This document shows, piece by piece, positions 1 to 8,760 of a stretch of DNA of 36,272 nucleotides. Position numbers and translations under genes: made by a program. Below the pieces are notes generated by a model. The model did no database searches and was not told the origin of the DNA. It saw nothing but the letters and a program-made list of their open reading frames with translations. Position 1 is the first letter of the stretch. Every line of letters starts with the position of its first letter. Source of the stretch: Helicobacter sp. 11-8110 (GTDB taxonomy: Bacteria > Campylobacterota > Campylobacteria > Campylobacterales > Helicobacteraceae); assembly GCF_003288905.1 (NCBI RefSeq), contig NZ_NHYL01000012.1:1-36272 (forward strand). The letters are read 5' to 3'.

Positions 1-1347
1 GAAGTCTTTATTTGTGATTGCACCTATACCCACACTAGCATTAATATTAGAGTTAATCAAACTATCAAAGATACCTTGTGCTTCGTTTAGGTTGCCGGAG
101 GATTTTAGGGAAGTTACTGCGTCACCTATATTTTTATTTACATCTAAAAGTAAAGCTGCGTGCATTTCTGTATTTTTTACACCATTTAGTTTATCTACTA
201 GCTCTCCTGCTAGGGCTTTATCGCTTTGTGCTATGCTTGTGCCTACTACATTAATAAAATCTTTACCGCTAATCTGCCCATTTTGATCTGTAGGGATTGC
301 ACTTTCAATGGCAGTTTTTTGTGCGGTGATGAGTGTGATAGCTTCATCTATCCTTGCTTTTTCAGCTTCATCTATAGTGTTTGCTTTTTGGTTATTTAGC
401 TCTATTAGCATATCATCTCTAGTTTTTACTTCTTCTGCTAGAATCTTTGCAAGGTTTCTAGCATCTTCTGTGGTAGTAATATCCGTAGAGAGCCTTTTTT
501 CATCTTTGCTTAAATCTAAACTCGCTTTATAGAGATTCTCGCTTACTTCTCTATCAATCTCATAATCGGCAATGCCATCAATATTTTGTGTGCCTAAGAG
601 ATCTTTTAGGGTAACTAAATATTGTAAATTCACTTTATTATTTCCACCAAGTGTGATTTTGCTATCACTTCTTATCAGTTCATAATCACTAAATGCTAAA
701 CTAGAAAGGCTTTGTGTGATGACTCTAAAAGTAGAGTTTATAAGGCTTACATCGCCACTTACATGTAAAAGTCCGCCTTTTCTATTTGAATCAGCGATTG
801 TAAAATAACCATAATTTGAATTAAGAGTGCCATCAATACTCAAAGAACCATTTGCGCCCCAAATTTTAAACACTTCTAGACTACCACCACCTTGTTCGCT
901 TCCATTTATAGTCACATTTCCATTGATATAAGAGGGGCTTTGTGCTAGGAGATTCCCATCGGTTTTAATCTCCACATCTGCATTAATTGTATAAGAATGG
1001 TTTCCACTCTGGAATTCAACATCTGATTCTCCAAAATAGCTGTCATCCTCACCCATTCCATCACCGATTATAAATTTAGTGCCATTGTATGTAATGTCTT
1101 TAATATTTAGCCCTAAACCTCCTTGATCTTGTGGGTCGGTTAGAGATAGAGAGTCAAAATTAAAAGTTAGATTATCGTTTTTGTATTGTTCTTTTAGCAC
1201 CCATTTTCCACTACCCTCGCTACTTTCTTCAAAATAAGTTTGAAAGTCATTAGCATTATTTAGGGTGTAATCTGCTCCAAATGCACTCACACTCCCTAAC
1301 ACTCCTAAACCAAATATTGCTCTTGATGCAATAAGAGATAATTTCAT
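1..1347 (-). CDS. Autotransporter-like exported protein, N-terminal part (runs off window)
   Basis: This minus-strand frame is open from ATG 1347 to the window edge: 449 codons with no stop, so only the N-terminal part is seen. AAGGAG lies 5 nt before the ATG. The protein begins with a Sec-type signal peptide (MKLSLIASRAIFGLGVLGSV, then SAFGA). Residues 25 to about 250 are rich in Gly, Asn, Ser, Thr and Asp, with short alternating beta stretches as in autotransporter passengers. From about residue 285 it becomes helical, rich in Ala, Glu, Lys and Asp. An autotransporter or large surface adhesin is the likely class, but the C-terminal beta-barrel that would prove it is outside the window. The G tract upstream suggests phase-variable transcription. 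Confidence 0.75.
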   Translation of the reverse strand, partial: MKLSLIASRAIFGLGVLGSVSAFGADYTLNNANDFQTYFEESSEGSGKWVLKEQYKNDNLTFNFDSLSLTDPQDQGGLGLNIKDITYNGTKFIIGDGMGEDDSYFGESDVEFQSGNHSYTINADVEIKTDGNLLAQSPSYINGNVTINGSEQGGGSLEVFKIWGANGSLSIDGTLNSNYGYFTIADSNRKGGLLHVSGDVSLINSTFRVITQSLSSLAFSDYELIRSDSKITLGGNNKVNLQYLVTLKDLLGTQNIDGIADYEIDREVSENLYKASLDLSKDEKRLSTDITTTEDARNLAKILAEEVKTRDDMLIELNNQKANTIDEAEKARIDEAITLITAQKTAIESAIPTDQNGQISGKDFINVVGTSIAQSDKALAGELVDKLNGVKNTEMHAALLLDVNKNIGDAVTSLKSSGNLNEAQGIFDSLINSNINASVGIGAITNKDF

Positions 1348-1385
1348 TCTTACTCCTTAAAAATTAAAATAAAACATTTATTTTG

Positions 1386-1396
1386 CCCCCCCCCCC
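1386..1396 (-). promoter_or_regulatory. Poly-G (G11) tract in the promoter region of the autotransporter-like gene
   Basis: An uninterrupted run of 11 C on the plus strand (G11 in the direction of the minus-strand gene) ends 38 nt before ATG 1347. A/T-rich sequence resembling -10 elements lies between the tract and the ribosome binding site. Such tracts change length by slipped-strand mispairing. Placed between or near -35 and -10 elements, they tune transcription in Helicobacter and Campylobacter. The exact promoter is inferred. Confidence 0.7.
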
Positions 1397-1546
1397 TTAT
1401 TTTTTGTTTAAATATGATTTTATTAAAGATAATAAGGATTATTTGGTGCTTTTTGTAACTTTTTTAGAAAATTTGAATTTAGTGGTATGACAATAATTTA
1501 AGAGAGAATTCCAAAGAATAGAAGCTTAGAGTTTAGGAAACTATGC

Positions 1547-1552
1547 TATAAT
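1547..1552 (+). promoter_or_regulatory. Extended -10 promoter of the leuD-leuB operon
   Basis: A perfect TATAAT preceded by TGC (extended -10) lies 39 bp before the first ATG of the plus-strand operon. No good -35 is visible, which is common in Campylobacterota sigma-70 promoters. It probably drives the small gene at 1591 with leuD and leuB. Confidence 0.6.
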
Positions 1553-1590
1553 AATGGGCTTTTTAAAATGCTAAAATACAAGGATAAGCG

Positions 1591-1809
1591 ATGACAATTA
1601 TTTCACAAGATAGTCAAGAAATTTTGGTGGAACATTGTAAAATTGCTAGTGCAGAAAATTTAATTTTAGGCATTGAACATTCATTGTTAAGCGCAGATGT
1701 AGAGCCACAGAGAGTTTTCTTTTTGAAAGTTCCTCCTGAGTTTAAAAAGAAGCTTTATAGCAAAGATTGGTATTGGAATGGCACAAAATTAGAAGTTTAT
1801 GAAGATTAA
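1591..1809 (+). CDS. Small conserved-looking hypothetical protein, first gene of the leuD-leuB operon
   Basis: A 72-residue acidic/amphipathic protein without signal peptide or membrane segment. AAGGA lies 6 nt before ATG 1591 and a good extended -10 is upstream. The stop is followed 9 nt later by leuD, so the three genes are almost certainly co-transcribed. The C-terminal third is rich in aromatic and Lys residues (KDWYWNGTKLEVYED). I do not recognise the family. It does not resemble leuC, which would be expected beside leuD. Its position suggests a link to leucine synthesis, but nothing in the sequence gives a function. Confidence 0.75.
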   Translation: MTIISQDSQEILVEHCKIASAENLILGIEHSLLSADVEPQRVFFLKVPPEFKKKLYSKDWYWNGTKLEVYED

Positions 1810-1818
1810 GGGGAAAAG

Positions 1819-2304
1819 ATGCAAGGCAAGGCTTGGAAGTTTGGAGATAATATAGATACAGATTTAATCATTGCAGCGCGTTATTTAAACACTAGCGATG
1901 AGAAAGTTTTAGCATCACATTTAATGGAGGATGCAAGGGTAGATTTTGTAAGTTTAATTAGCAAGGGAGATATTATTGTAGCAGGGGAGAATTTTGGCTG
2001 TGGTTCTAGTAGGGAGCACGCACCTGTGGCGATTAAAGCAGCAGGGATTGCCGCAGTGATTGCTAAGAGCTATGCGAGAATCTTTTATCGCAATGCTTTT
2101 AATACAGGGCTTCCGATTTTAGAAATTAAAGAAACTGATTCTATTTGTGAAGGGGATGTACTAGAAATTGATTTGCAAGGGGGTGTGATTAAAAACATTA
2201 CTCAAAATACACAATACCACTTCACTCCTATTCCGCCCTTTATGCTTGAGCTTTTAGAAGCAGGAGGGCTAATTCCATATGCAAAATCTCAAAAAGGAAA
2301 ATAA
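1819..2304 (+). CDS. leuD: 3-isopropylmalate dehydratase small subunit
   Basis: LeuD pairs with LeuC to isomerise 2-isopropylmalate to 3-isopropylmalate in leucine synthesis. The 161 residues fit the short (about 160 aa) LeuD class. The diagnostic swivel-domain motif [14 protein letters not shown] is at about residues 55-68, and the N-terminus ([13 protein letters not shown]) is typical. RBS AAGGGGAA precedes ATG 1819. The large, iron-sulfur LeuC subunit is not next to it, which is unusual because leuC and leuD are normally adjacent. leuB follows directly. Confidence 0.95.
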   Translation: MQGKAWKFGDNIDTDLIIAARYLNTSDEKVLASHLMEDARVDFVSLISKGDIIVAGENFGCGSSREHAPVAIKAAGIAAVIAKSYARIFYRNAFNTGLPILEIKETDSICEGDVLEIDLQGGVIKNITQNTQYHFTPIPPFMLELLEAGGLIPYAKSQKGK

Positions 2305-2305
2305 A

Positions 2306-3367
2306 TTGAAAAATTATAAAATTGCTGTTATCAAGGGAGATGGAATTGGTCCTGAAATCATTAATGAAGCCCTTAAGGTTTTAAAGGTTGTTGCAGAGAA
2401 ATTTGGATTTGGCTTGGAATTTGAAGATTATTTGATGGGCGGAATCGCTTATGATTTAACAAAAAACCCCTTGCCAGATGAAACTATTGAAGGATGTCTT
2501 AAGGCAGATGCCACACTTTTTGGAGCAATTGGTGGTGAAAAATGGGATAATTTGCCTAGAGAATTACGCCCTGAGAGCGGTTTATTGCGGTTGCGCAAAA
2601 GTTTGGAAGTATTTGCAAACTTCCGACCTGCAAAAGTTTATGATGAACTTATCGAAGCAAGCACTTTGAAGCCTGAAGTGGTGCGTGGAGTAGATATTTT
2701 GGTGGTGCGAGAATTGATTGGTGGAATCTACTTTGGCACTCCAAAAGGGCGTGATAAAGATCGCGGATTTAATACAATGGTCTATAGTGTTGATGAAGTC
2801 AAGAGAATTGCTCATATTGCCTTTGAAGCCGCGCAAAAGAGAAATAAAAAAGTTTGCTCTGTGGATAAGGCAAATGTGCTTGATGTTAGCCAGTTGTGGC
2901 GAGAAGTAGTGAGTGAAGTGGCAAAAGAATATTCTAGCGTGGAATTAAGCCATATGTATGTTGATAATGCAGCGATGCAACTTATCCGCAATCCTAAGCA
3001 ATTTGATGTGATTTTAACAGGGAATCTTTTTGGAGATATTTTGAGTGATGAAGCGAGTATGCTAAGTGGATCTATAGGGCTTTTACCTTCTGCATCACTT
3101 GGTGCTAAAGCAGCAATCTATGAGCCAATTCATGGAAGTGCGCCAGATATTGCAGGAATGGGGATTGCAAATCCAATTGCAACAATAGCGAGTGCTAGTA
3201 TGCTCTTACGATATTCTTTGGGTGAGATTGGGGCTGCTGATGCTATAGATAATGCGATTCATTTGGCGCTAAAAGAAGGCTATCGTACTAAAGATATAGC
3301 AGAATTTGGTGCAAAAGAAATTTGCACAACAGAGCAAATGGGAAGTATCATTGCAACTAAAATTTAA
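2306..3367 (+). CDS. leuB: 3-isopropylmalate dehydrogenase
   Basis: LeuB oxidises and decarboxylates 3-isopropylmalate with NAD+ to give 2-oxoisocaproate. Family signatures are the N-terminal [14 protein letters not shown], the substrate/metal region around [27 protein letters not shown], and the C-terminal [20 protein letters not shown] and [10 protein letters not shown] chose TTG 2306 (353 aa) because AAAGGAAA sits about 7 nt upstream and the protein then starts [11 protein letters not shown], the usual family N-terminus. An in-frame ATG at 2279, inside leuD, would add nine residues and is less likely. The gene starts one base after the leuD stop. Its end overlaps the convergent ThiE/TenI gene by 4 bp. 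Confidence 0.95.
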   Translation: MKNYKIAVIKGDGIGPEIINEALKVLKVVAEKFGFGLEFEDYLMGGIAYDLTKNPLPDETIEGCLKADATLFGAIGGEKWDNLPRELRPESGLLRLRKSLEVFANFRPAKVYDELIEASTLKPEVVRGVDILVVRELIGGIYFGTPKGRDKDRGFNTMVYSVDEVKRIAHIAFEAAQKRNKKVCSVDKANVLDVSQLWREVVSEVAKEYSSVELSHMYVDNAAMQLIRNPKQFDVILTGNLFGDILSDEASMLSGSIGLLPSASLGAKAAIYEPIHGSAPDIAGMGIANPIATIASASMLLRYSLGEIGAADAIDNAIHLALKEGYRTKDIAEFGAKEICTTEQMGSIIATKI

Positions 3368-3930
3368 CTGCTTAAAAAATAACGAATAGAAGCAAAGCCA
3401 CAAAAAGGAATTTGAGAGATTTCTAAAATTTCTTTTTGGCTAATAATTCCTCCTAATGCAAAAATCTTCGCCTTATAACAATCAAGATTAAGTGTTTTTA
3501 AAAAATCAATTCCCAGCGGTTTTCCTTTATTGGGTGTTGCAAAGATTGGACTAAGGGTAATTCCATCTGCCCCATAGGAATCAGCCTCCCTTATCTCTTG
3601 CTCATTGTGTGCGCTAAAAAAAACCAAAGGAAGCTTTTGTTTGGCATCGCTGATTTGTTGCATTTGTTTGCCATTGCAATGCAATCCATCAAAGCCATAT
3701 TCTAAAGCCATCTCAAAATGAGAATTTAAAAGGCTTGGGATTTGATAGTTTTGATTGAGTTTTAAAAAAACTTCAAAGAGTTTTGGCTTTGGGGATTCTT
3801 TGTCGCGATAACAAGCAAAGGAAATGGCGTGAGAATCAAGGATATTTTTGTAAAAATCATAAAATTTTAAGGGAGAGCTTGGGTAGAGATTGGGATCGGT
3901 GATGAGGTAAGCTTTAATGCGCTTCCTCAC
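3364..3930 (-). CDS. Thiamine phosphate synthase / TenI family protein
   Basis: A 188-residue TIM-barrel protein. It starts like ThiE (AYLITD) and has [19 protein letters not shown], the phosphate-loop-like [21 protein letters not shown] and FALGGI. ThiE joins HMP-PP and thiazole phosphate; TenI relatives aromatise the thiazole product. The sequence is short and divergent for ThiE, so I cannot choose between them. The reading frame begins with GTG at 3930, inside the last codons of atpB (17-nt overlap), so translation is probably coupled. A nearby GAGGAAG precedes an ATT at 3918, a non-canonical alternative start. Confidence 0.8.
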   Translation of the reverse strand: MRKRIKAYLITDPNLYPSSPLKFYDFYKNILDSHAISFACYRDKESPKPKLFEVFLKLNQNYQIPSLLNSHFEMALEYGFDGLHCNGKQMQQISDAKQKLPLVFFSAHNEQEIREADSYGADGITLSPIFATPNKGKPLGIDFLKTLNLDCYKAKIFALGGIISQKEILEISQIPFCGFASIRYFLSS

Positions 3931-4594
3931 TTGCTAAAACTGCACCGGCTAAAAAAACATAAGTTAGAATCATAAAAATGAAAGCTTGTAAAAATGCCAT
4001 AAAAGTCAAAATCAAGAAAGCAGGTAATGGAGCAACCCAAGGAGCTAACATAAGCATAACAAGCAAGAACATATCATCCCCTTTGATATTTCCAAAAAGA
4101 CGGAAAGAAAGCGAAACTACTCTCGAACAATGAGAGATAATTTCAATAGGGAACATTAAGGGAGCAAGAGCTTTCACTGGTCCTGCAAAGTGTGCAAAAT
4201 ATTTAATGATTCCAAAAGTGCGAATCCCTTCAAAATTGTAATAAACAAACACAACTAATGCAAGCGTAAGAGTGAAACTAAGGCTTGATGAAGGTGCTTC
4301 AAAACCTGGGATAATACCAATTGCATTAGCTAGAAAAACAAATAGCGCTAAAGTAGCAGTTAAAGGCAAATATTGTCGTGCTTTTTCCTCACCGATAACA
4401 TCTTTTGCCATAAAGATAACACCACCCAAAAAAGCTTCAAAAACATTTTGGATAGTCCCTGGAACAACTTGCATTCTTGAAGTGGCAAGTTTTGCTAAAA
4501 TAACCGCAATAATAGCTACAAGCACCACATGGAATGCAATGATAAAGTCGTGATTATGATTAATCAACCCCGCAAATGTGAAAATGGAATTCAT
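3914..4594 (-). CDS. atpB: ATP synthase F0 subunit a
   Basis: Subunit a forms the proton half-channels of the membrane F0 motor. The 226 residues are mostly transmembrane, with the conserved region [14 protein letters not shown] carrying the essential arginine, and [15 protein letters not shown] upstream. RBS AAGGGAG precedes ATG 4594. As usual in Campylobacterota, it stands apart from the other atp genes; the c-subunit gene is about 20 kb away at 24276. The downstream ThiE/TenI gene starts inside its 3' end. Confidence 0.95.
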   Translation of the reverse strand: MNSIFTFAGLINHNHDFIIAFHVVLVAIIAVILAKLATSRMQVVPGTIQNVFEAFLGGVIFMAKDVIGEEKARQYLPLTATLALFVFLANAIGIIPGFEAPSSSLSFTLTLALVVFVYYNFEGIRTFGIIKYFAHFAGPVKALAPLMFPIEIISHCSRVVSLSFRLFGNIKGDDMFLLVMLMLAPWVAPLPAFLILTFMAFLQAFIFMILTYVFLAGAVLASEEAH

Positions 4595-4656
4595 AAATGT
4601 CTCCCTTGTAAATTTATAAAGTCTATAATTATGCCAAAAATAATTTTAATAAAAAA

Positions 4657-5127
4657 TTAACTTTTTTTAAAGACTCTTGTTTTGAGTAGCAAATCGTGCA
4701 AGGTGCTTTTATCTTTTCTCCACAATGGCATTAAAATGCCAATAATAGTAACTCCAGAGATTAAAAAAAGAAAGAATCGCAAAAGCGCAAAAAGGAAAGT
4801 AATGGGCTGATTATTTTCTCGCCTCACCCATAAATCATAGGCTTTTTTACCGGGAGTTTGACCTTTGAGTGCCATTAATAAAGCCACAATCAAGCCATAA
4901 ATTAACACCGCAATAAAAGGTCCCCAATTTGAATCGCGGAATCCTTGCGCACTTCCTATGACAACATAGGTTAAGAAATACAAAAGGGGCAAATAAATCA
5001 TAAAAGTATCAATAACTTGAGCCTTGCCTCTCTCCCAAAAAGTCGCATAATTAGAATCTTCTTGCAAAGGCAAAGAGATATTTTGTGGGGTGTTTTGTTT
5101 CTTTATCTTCCTCCAGCGTTTTGACAT
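4657..5127 (-). CDS. RDD family membrane protein
   Basis: A 156-residue protein with a basic, Lys/Arg-rich N-terminus and an RDD-type core. The helix starts with RGKAQVIDTFMIYLPLLYFL (the Arg/Asp pattern that defines the family). A second and a third hydrophobic helix follow, with LKGQTPGKKAYDLWV between them, which is the typical RDD loop. RDD proteins are small integral membrane proteins, some linked to transport, with no general function assigned. It lies between pyrE and atpB and ends in a basic tail. Confidence 0.88.
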   Translation of the reverse strand: MSKRWRKIKKQNTPQNISLPLQEDSNYATFWERGKAQVIDTFMIYLPLLYFLTYVVIGSAQGFRDSNWGPFIAVLIYGLIVALLMALKGQTPGKKAYDLWVRRENNQPITFLFALLRFFLFLISGVTIIGILMPLWRKDKSTLHDLLLKTRVFKKS

Positions 5128-5142
5128 AGGGTAGCTTAGAGA

Positions 5143-5754
5143 CTAATTGCCACGACTTCCGGGTTTAATTGCCTTGCTACCCTGTTGGCACAAAGGACAC
5201 TGACTTGGCTCATAGGTTTCAAATACAAAATCTTCTAAGGCAAAGAGAGGTAGATTAGAATCTAATTTGCATTCTTTAGAGTCAAAGGTATTTGGGCTTT
5301 GGTAGCGGTTGCAGATTCCTCGATTAGCAAGGGCAGCATAACCAACAACTTCAGCACCAAGACTTTCAACTTCTTTGGCAGATTCCATAGCAGAACCACC
5401 GGTGGTAATAATGTCTTCACAAACAAGAATCTTTTCATTTTTTTTGATTTCAAAACCGCGTCTTAGAGTCATCACTCCATTAACGCGTTCTGTGAAAATA
5501 AATCGCACCCCCAAAGCCCTTGCAAGCTCATAACCAGCAAGAATCCCACCAAGTGCGGGTGAGCAAACGCAATCCACTTTTATTTTAGATTCTTGAATGA
5601 TTTTTGCTAGTGCTTTTGCTAACTCTTCTGCGGTTTTTGGATTTTCTAAAACCTTAGCAGACTGCAGATAAAAGGGTGAGTGCTTACCACTACTAAGCAG
5701 AAAATGCCCCTCTAAAAGTGCGTTTGAATTTTTGTAAATTTGAGTAATATCCAT
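5143..5754 (-). CDS. pyrE: Orotate phosphoribosyltransferase
   Basis: PyrE transfers orotate to PRPP to make OMP in pyrimidine synthesis. The 203 residues carry the PRPP-binding motif [14 protein letters not shown] at 109-122 and a typical N-terminal [20 protein letters not shown] segment. RBS AAGGAG precedes ATG 5754. The C-terminal extension contains CPLC after an earlier CNRYQ region, as in the longer type found in Campylobacterota. It is probably in one transcript with frr and secG upstream and the RDD gene downstream. Confidence 0.95.
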   Translation of the reverse strand: MDITQIYKNSNALLEGHFLLSSGKHSPFYLQSAKVLENPKTAEELAKALAKIIQESKIKVDCVCSPALGGILAGYELARALGVRFIFTERVNGVMTLRRGFEIKKNEKILVCEDIITTGGSAMESAKEVESLGAEVVGYAALANRGICNRYQSPNTFDSKECKLDSNLPLFALEDFVFETYEPSQCPLCQQGSKAIKPGSRGN

Positions 5755-5766
5755 TGCTTCTCCTTA

Positions 5767-6327
5767 CTAGATTTTTAGCAATTCCTCTTCTTTGTGTTTG
5801 ACAAGTTCATCGATTTTTTTAACCGCGTTATCAGTTAGTTTTTGGATTTCATCTTGCCCTTTTTTAGATTCATCTTCACTGACAACTTTATCTTTTTCAA
5901 GCTTTTTGACTTTGTCATTAGAATCTTTGCGGATATTTCTAATTGCAATTTTGGCTTTTTCTCCAATATTTTTGGCTTCCTTGGCAATTTCCTTTCTTTG
6001 CTCACTTGTCATTGGAGGGAAAAAGAGTTTGATTGTTTCTCCATCGTTGTTTGGATTTACTCCGATATTGGCTTCTTGAATCGCCCTTTCAATGTCTTTG
6101 AGTAGATTTTTCTCCCAAGGCGTGATGACAATCGTGCTAGCATCTTGAGCGATAACAGAGCCAACTTGATTGAGTGGTGTGGGTGTGTCATAGTAGCTAA
6201 TGCGGATATGATCTAAAATGGCTACAGAAACCTTTCCGCTTCTTAAAGTGCCAAATTCCTTTTTCATGGATTCAATACTTTTGTTCATTGATTCTTGTGT
6301 GTGATTGTAAATCTCTTGCAAACTCAT
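5767..6327 (-). CDS. frr: Ribosome recycling factor
   Basis: RRF works with EF-G to split post-termination ribosomes. Length is 186 residues, close to the family norm of 185. It has the conserved [20 protein letters not shown], the [21 protein letters not shown] segment and the helical [19 protein letters not shown] region. It is 12 nt upstream of pyrE and 9 nt downstream of secG, so the three are probably co-transcribed. Confidence 0.97.
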   Translation of the reverse strand: MSLQEIYNHTQESMNKSIESMKKEFGTLRSGKVSVAILDHIRISYYDTPTPLNQVGSVIAQDASTIVITPWEKNLLKDIERAIQEANIGVNPNNDGETIKLFFPPMTSEQRKEIAKEAKNIGEKAKIAIRNIRKDSNDKVKKLEKDKVVSEDESKKGQDEIQKLTDNAVKKIDELVKHKEEELLKI

Positions 6328-6336
6328 CTTGTGTCC

Positions 6337-6675
6337 TTATTGATTAGGTTGGGTGTTTGATTGAGGTGCAGCAGGTGCAACAGGAACTGCTGGTGTAGTG
6401 GGTGTTGGATTAGCTGGAATTTCCACATTATCAAGAATTGAACTTTGAGAATCTTTGGTATAGAAATAGCCCAATGCGATTGTATTTACTACAAATAAAA
6501 ATCCAAGAACAAAAGTAGTCTTAGCCAAAAAACCTGCTGGACCTTTTGCCCCAAAGAGGCTTTCATTGCTTCCACTATACGCTCCAAGTCCGATGCTAGA
6601 GCTTTTTTGCAAAAGCACTATAATGGTAATAATAACCGCTAAAACAAACTGGATGATTAATAAAATTCCACTCAT
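6337..6675 (-). CDS. secG: Protein translocase subunit SecG
   Basis: SecG is the small accessory subunit of the SecYEG channel. There are two transmembrane helices (about residues 3-21 and 52-70) joined by the conserved loop LLQKSSSIGLGAYSGSNESLFGAKGPAGFLAK, including the GLG/FG-Gly-rich signature. The 112-residue length includes a low-complexity Pro/Ala/Thr tail (from about residue 86), common in Campylobacterota SecG and of no known function. It is the first gene of the secG-frr-pyrE run, divergent from the NERD-helicase gene. Confidence 0.93.
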   Translation of the reverse strand: MSGILLIIQFVLAVIITIIVLLQKSSSIGLGAYSGSNESLFGAKGPAGFLAKTTFVLGFLFVVNTIALGYFYTKDSQSSILDNVEIPANPTPTTPAVPVAPAAPQSNTQPNQ

Positions 6676-6740
6676 ACTTTCCCTTCTAAAAATAAAAAAA
6701 TTATGCGAATTCTACCCAAAACATACTTAAATAAAATAAA

Positions 6741-6754
6741 ACTCTAGCTAGAGT
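6741..6754. promoter_or_regulatory. Perfect 14-bp palindrome in the divergent secG / NERD-helicase intergenic region
   Basis: ACTCTAGCTAGAGT equals its own reverse complement. It sits 66 bp before the secG start and 74 bp before the preferred helicase start. It could be an operator for a dimeric regulator. There is no T run after it, so it is not a terminator. Confidence 0.35.
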
Positions 6755-6827
6755 CTTGCATAATTGCTTCAAGTAGAATAGAATATGTTCTTTTAAAGTG
6801 GTATTGAATTTTGATGAAGGATTTAAA

Positions 6828-7985
6828 ATGGCTTTTTCAAATCTCTCTAAGGTTTTGGCAAAATATTTTAAGGGAGAGCAGGGTGAGAGTTATGTGTGCG
6901 ATTCTATTGCTTCACTTCTAAGGGATAAAAGTGATAGAGAAAACTATTATCTTATTCCCAAAGCAAGACTAGGATTTGCCGAGAATATTTTTGAAATAGA
7001 TTTGCTTTTGTTGCATCCGACTCTTGGGATTTTTGTTGTTGAAGTAAAAAACTGGGATTCTTTAGAATTGATTAAAAAACACTCCCCTTATGATCAGGCA
7101 AATAAATATAGAAATTTAATTTTGTCTATTTTAAAAGAAAATTTTGGAGATTGTCCTATTCCTATTAATGTTGAGATGCGCGTTATCTTTCCATCCATTT
7201 CTAAAAGCGATGCAGAAGAGTTCTTTTCTCGACACCCTTATGATGCAACTATGCGATACTTAACATTTTTTAAAGAAGATTTGCAAAATAAAGAATCTTT
7301 TGGTCGTTTTTTTAAATCCACTAGCATCAATGTGCCTAATAAAAAAGATTTTCTTAAAATTACTTCTTTGTTTGTTTCTGCTAAAGATTCCAAAAGCAAT
7401 CAAATAATCCCGATAATTACAAAAGATGAAGTGGTCTTTTTTGATCATAAACAACTAGGGATTATGAATGGCTACAAAGATGGCTTTAGAATCATTCGCG
7501 GTGTTGCAGGAACTGGTAAAACGATTATATTGACTAATTTTGTAGCGCAGCAATTGAAAAAAGATAGCAGTGAGCGCTTTTTGATTTTGTGTTTTAATAA
7601 CAACTTAGAAAATGCCATTAAAACAAGTTTTGGAGAAAATTATGATTCCAAACAAATCAAAATTATTTCTATTATGGCTTTTTTAAGGGAGATTGATTTT
7701 GATTTTAGTAAAGTGGGAATTAAGGCGCAAAGCACAAAAGAGATTCAAGCCACACCTATCTCCAAGCAATATGAAATTTTTGAAAGTGATGAGGCACTAG
7801 AAGAGTTTAAGCTAAAACTGCAAAATTATCTTAAAAGAAATCCTGTGGATTATATGCTGTGTGATGAAACGCAAGATATGCCAGAGGGCTTTATGCGAAT
7901 CTTATATGAAGAAATTAAAGATTGCATTTTCTTTATAGATGAAGCACAAAGATTCTATTCTTATTCTATGGAGAATATCGCGTAA
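6828..7985 (+). pseudogene. NERD nuclease-domain / SF1 helicase, N-terminal part, ended by in-frame TAA
   Basis: I take ATG 6828 as start because AAGGA lies 6 nt before it; an upstream in-frame GTG at 6798 has no good ribosome site. Residues about 50-80 form a NERD (nuclease-related) domain with ENIFEIDLL and VEVKNW. A P-loop, GVAGTGKT, is at 225-232, and the helicase motif II (DETQD, 346-350) follows. Codon 386 is TAA (7983-7985), but the same frame continues without another stop to 8741 and encodes the missing helicase motifs. This is one gene broken by a nonsense codon, probably CAA to TAA. NERD-helicases are often accessory or defence-linked DNA-processing proteins; that role is inferred. 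Confidence 0.8.
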
Positions 7986-8018
7986 GTTTTTCACCACCCA
8001 AAATTTGAAAAAATCTCT

Positions 8019-8741
8019 ATGCAAGGGCGCGTTAAAAATCTTAAAAATGTCTATAGAACTCCATCAAATATTGCCGTGTGTGCCTTTAAAATACTCAATA
8101 AAGACAAAAAGCTAAATGAATACTATAAAAAGTCTTTTTATTTGAAAAGTAATTTCACAAGCGATATTAATTGTGTCCTAGAAACAGGCGAAATAAAGGT
8201 GCAAAATTTCAATTATAAGGAAAATGATAATTTAAAAAATTTATTGAAAAATCTTCCTAATAATGAAAGTAATATTCTTTTGACTTTTAGCAATAAAAAT
8301 ATTGAAGAGTTAAAAAGTATTTTAGATTCCATTGGAAGAAAAGATATAAAAATTATGACTATTCAAGGAATTAAAGGACTAGAAGCTCAAAATGTCGTGG
8401 TTCATGGATTTGTTGATTTTTTAAATATTACACAAAAATATGAACCCGATCTCTTATATCGCAAAACCTATGTTCTTCTTACGCGTGCTAGGGAAAATAT
8501 TTATTTGGACTTTAGCGGCAAAGGATTCTCTGATGAAGTTAATGAAATATTAAAAATCATTCAAGAGGATTCTAAGCAGGTTGAAGCGCAAAAAGAAAAA
8601 GACAGCACAGAATCTAAAGGAACTAGTAAATTTAAACTTGCAAAGATTTGCCCCATTCTCTCTGGAGCAAAAGATAGCGCGGAGTTTATAGTGGCTGCGA
8701 GTGAAATTTTTGCTGTTGTTGCAGGGCTGTGTGCGCTATAG
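8019..8741 (+). pseudogene. NERD / SF1 helicase, C-terminal part (in frame after the TAA)
   Basis: This is the rest of the gene above, in the same frame. Codons 7986-8018 also read sensibly (VFHHPKFEKIS). It carries the UvrD-like second RecA half: a beta-strand LLTFSNKNIEELKSIL, motif V MTIQGIKGLEAQNVVVHGF and motif VI YVLLTRARENIYLDF. The last 60 residues are Lys/Ser/Glu-rich, then hydrophobic. Restored, the protein would be about 637 residues. An internal ATG at 8019 has no clear RBS, so separate expression is doubtful. The stop codon lies within the palindrome GCGCTATAGCGC (8733-8744). Confidence 0.78.
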
Positions 8742-8760
8742 CGCGTTATTAAAACAAGAC

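Noticed and set aside
8733-8744. GCGCTATAGCGC palindrome as a terminator
   Set aside because: It has no T run, a short arm and lies across the stop codon; likely chance.
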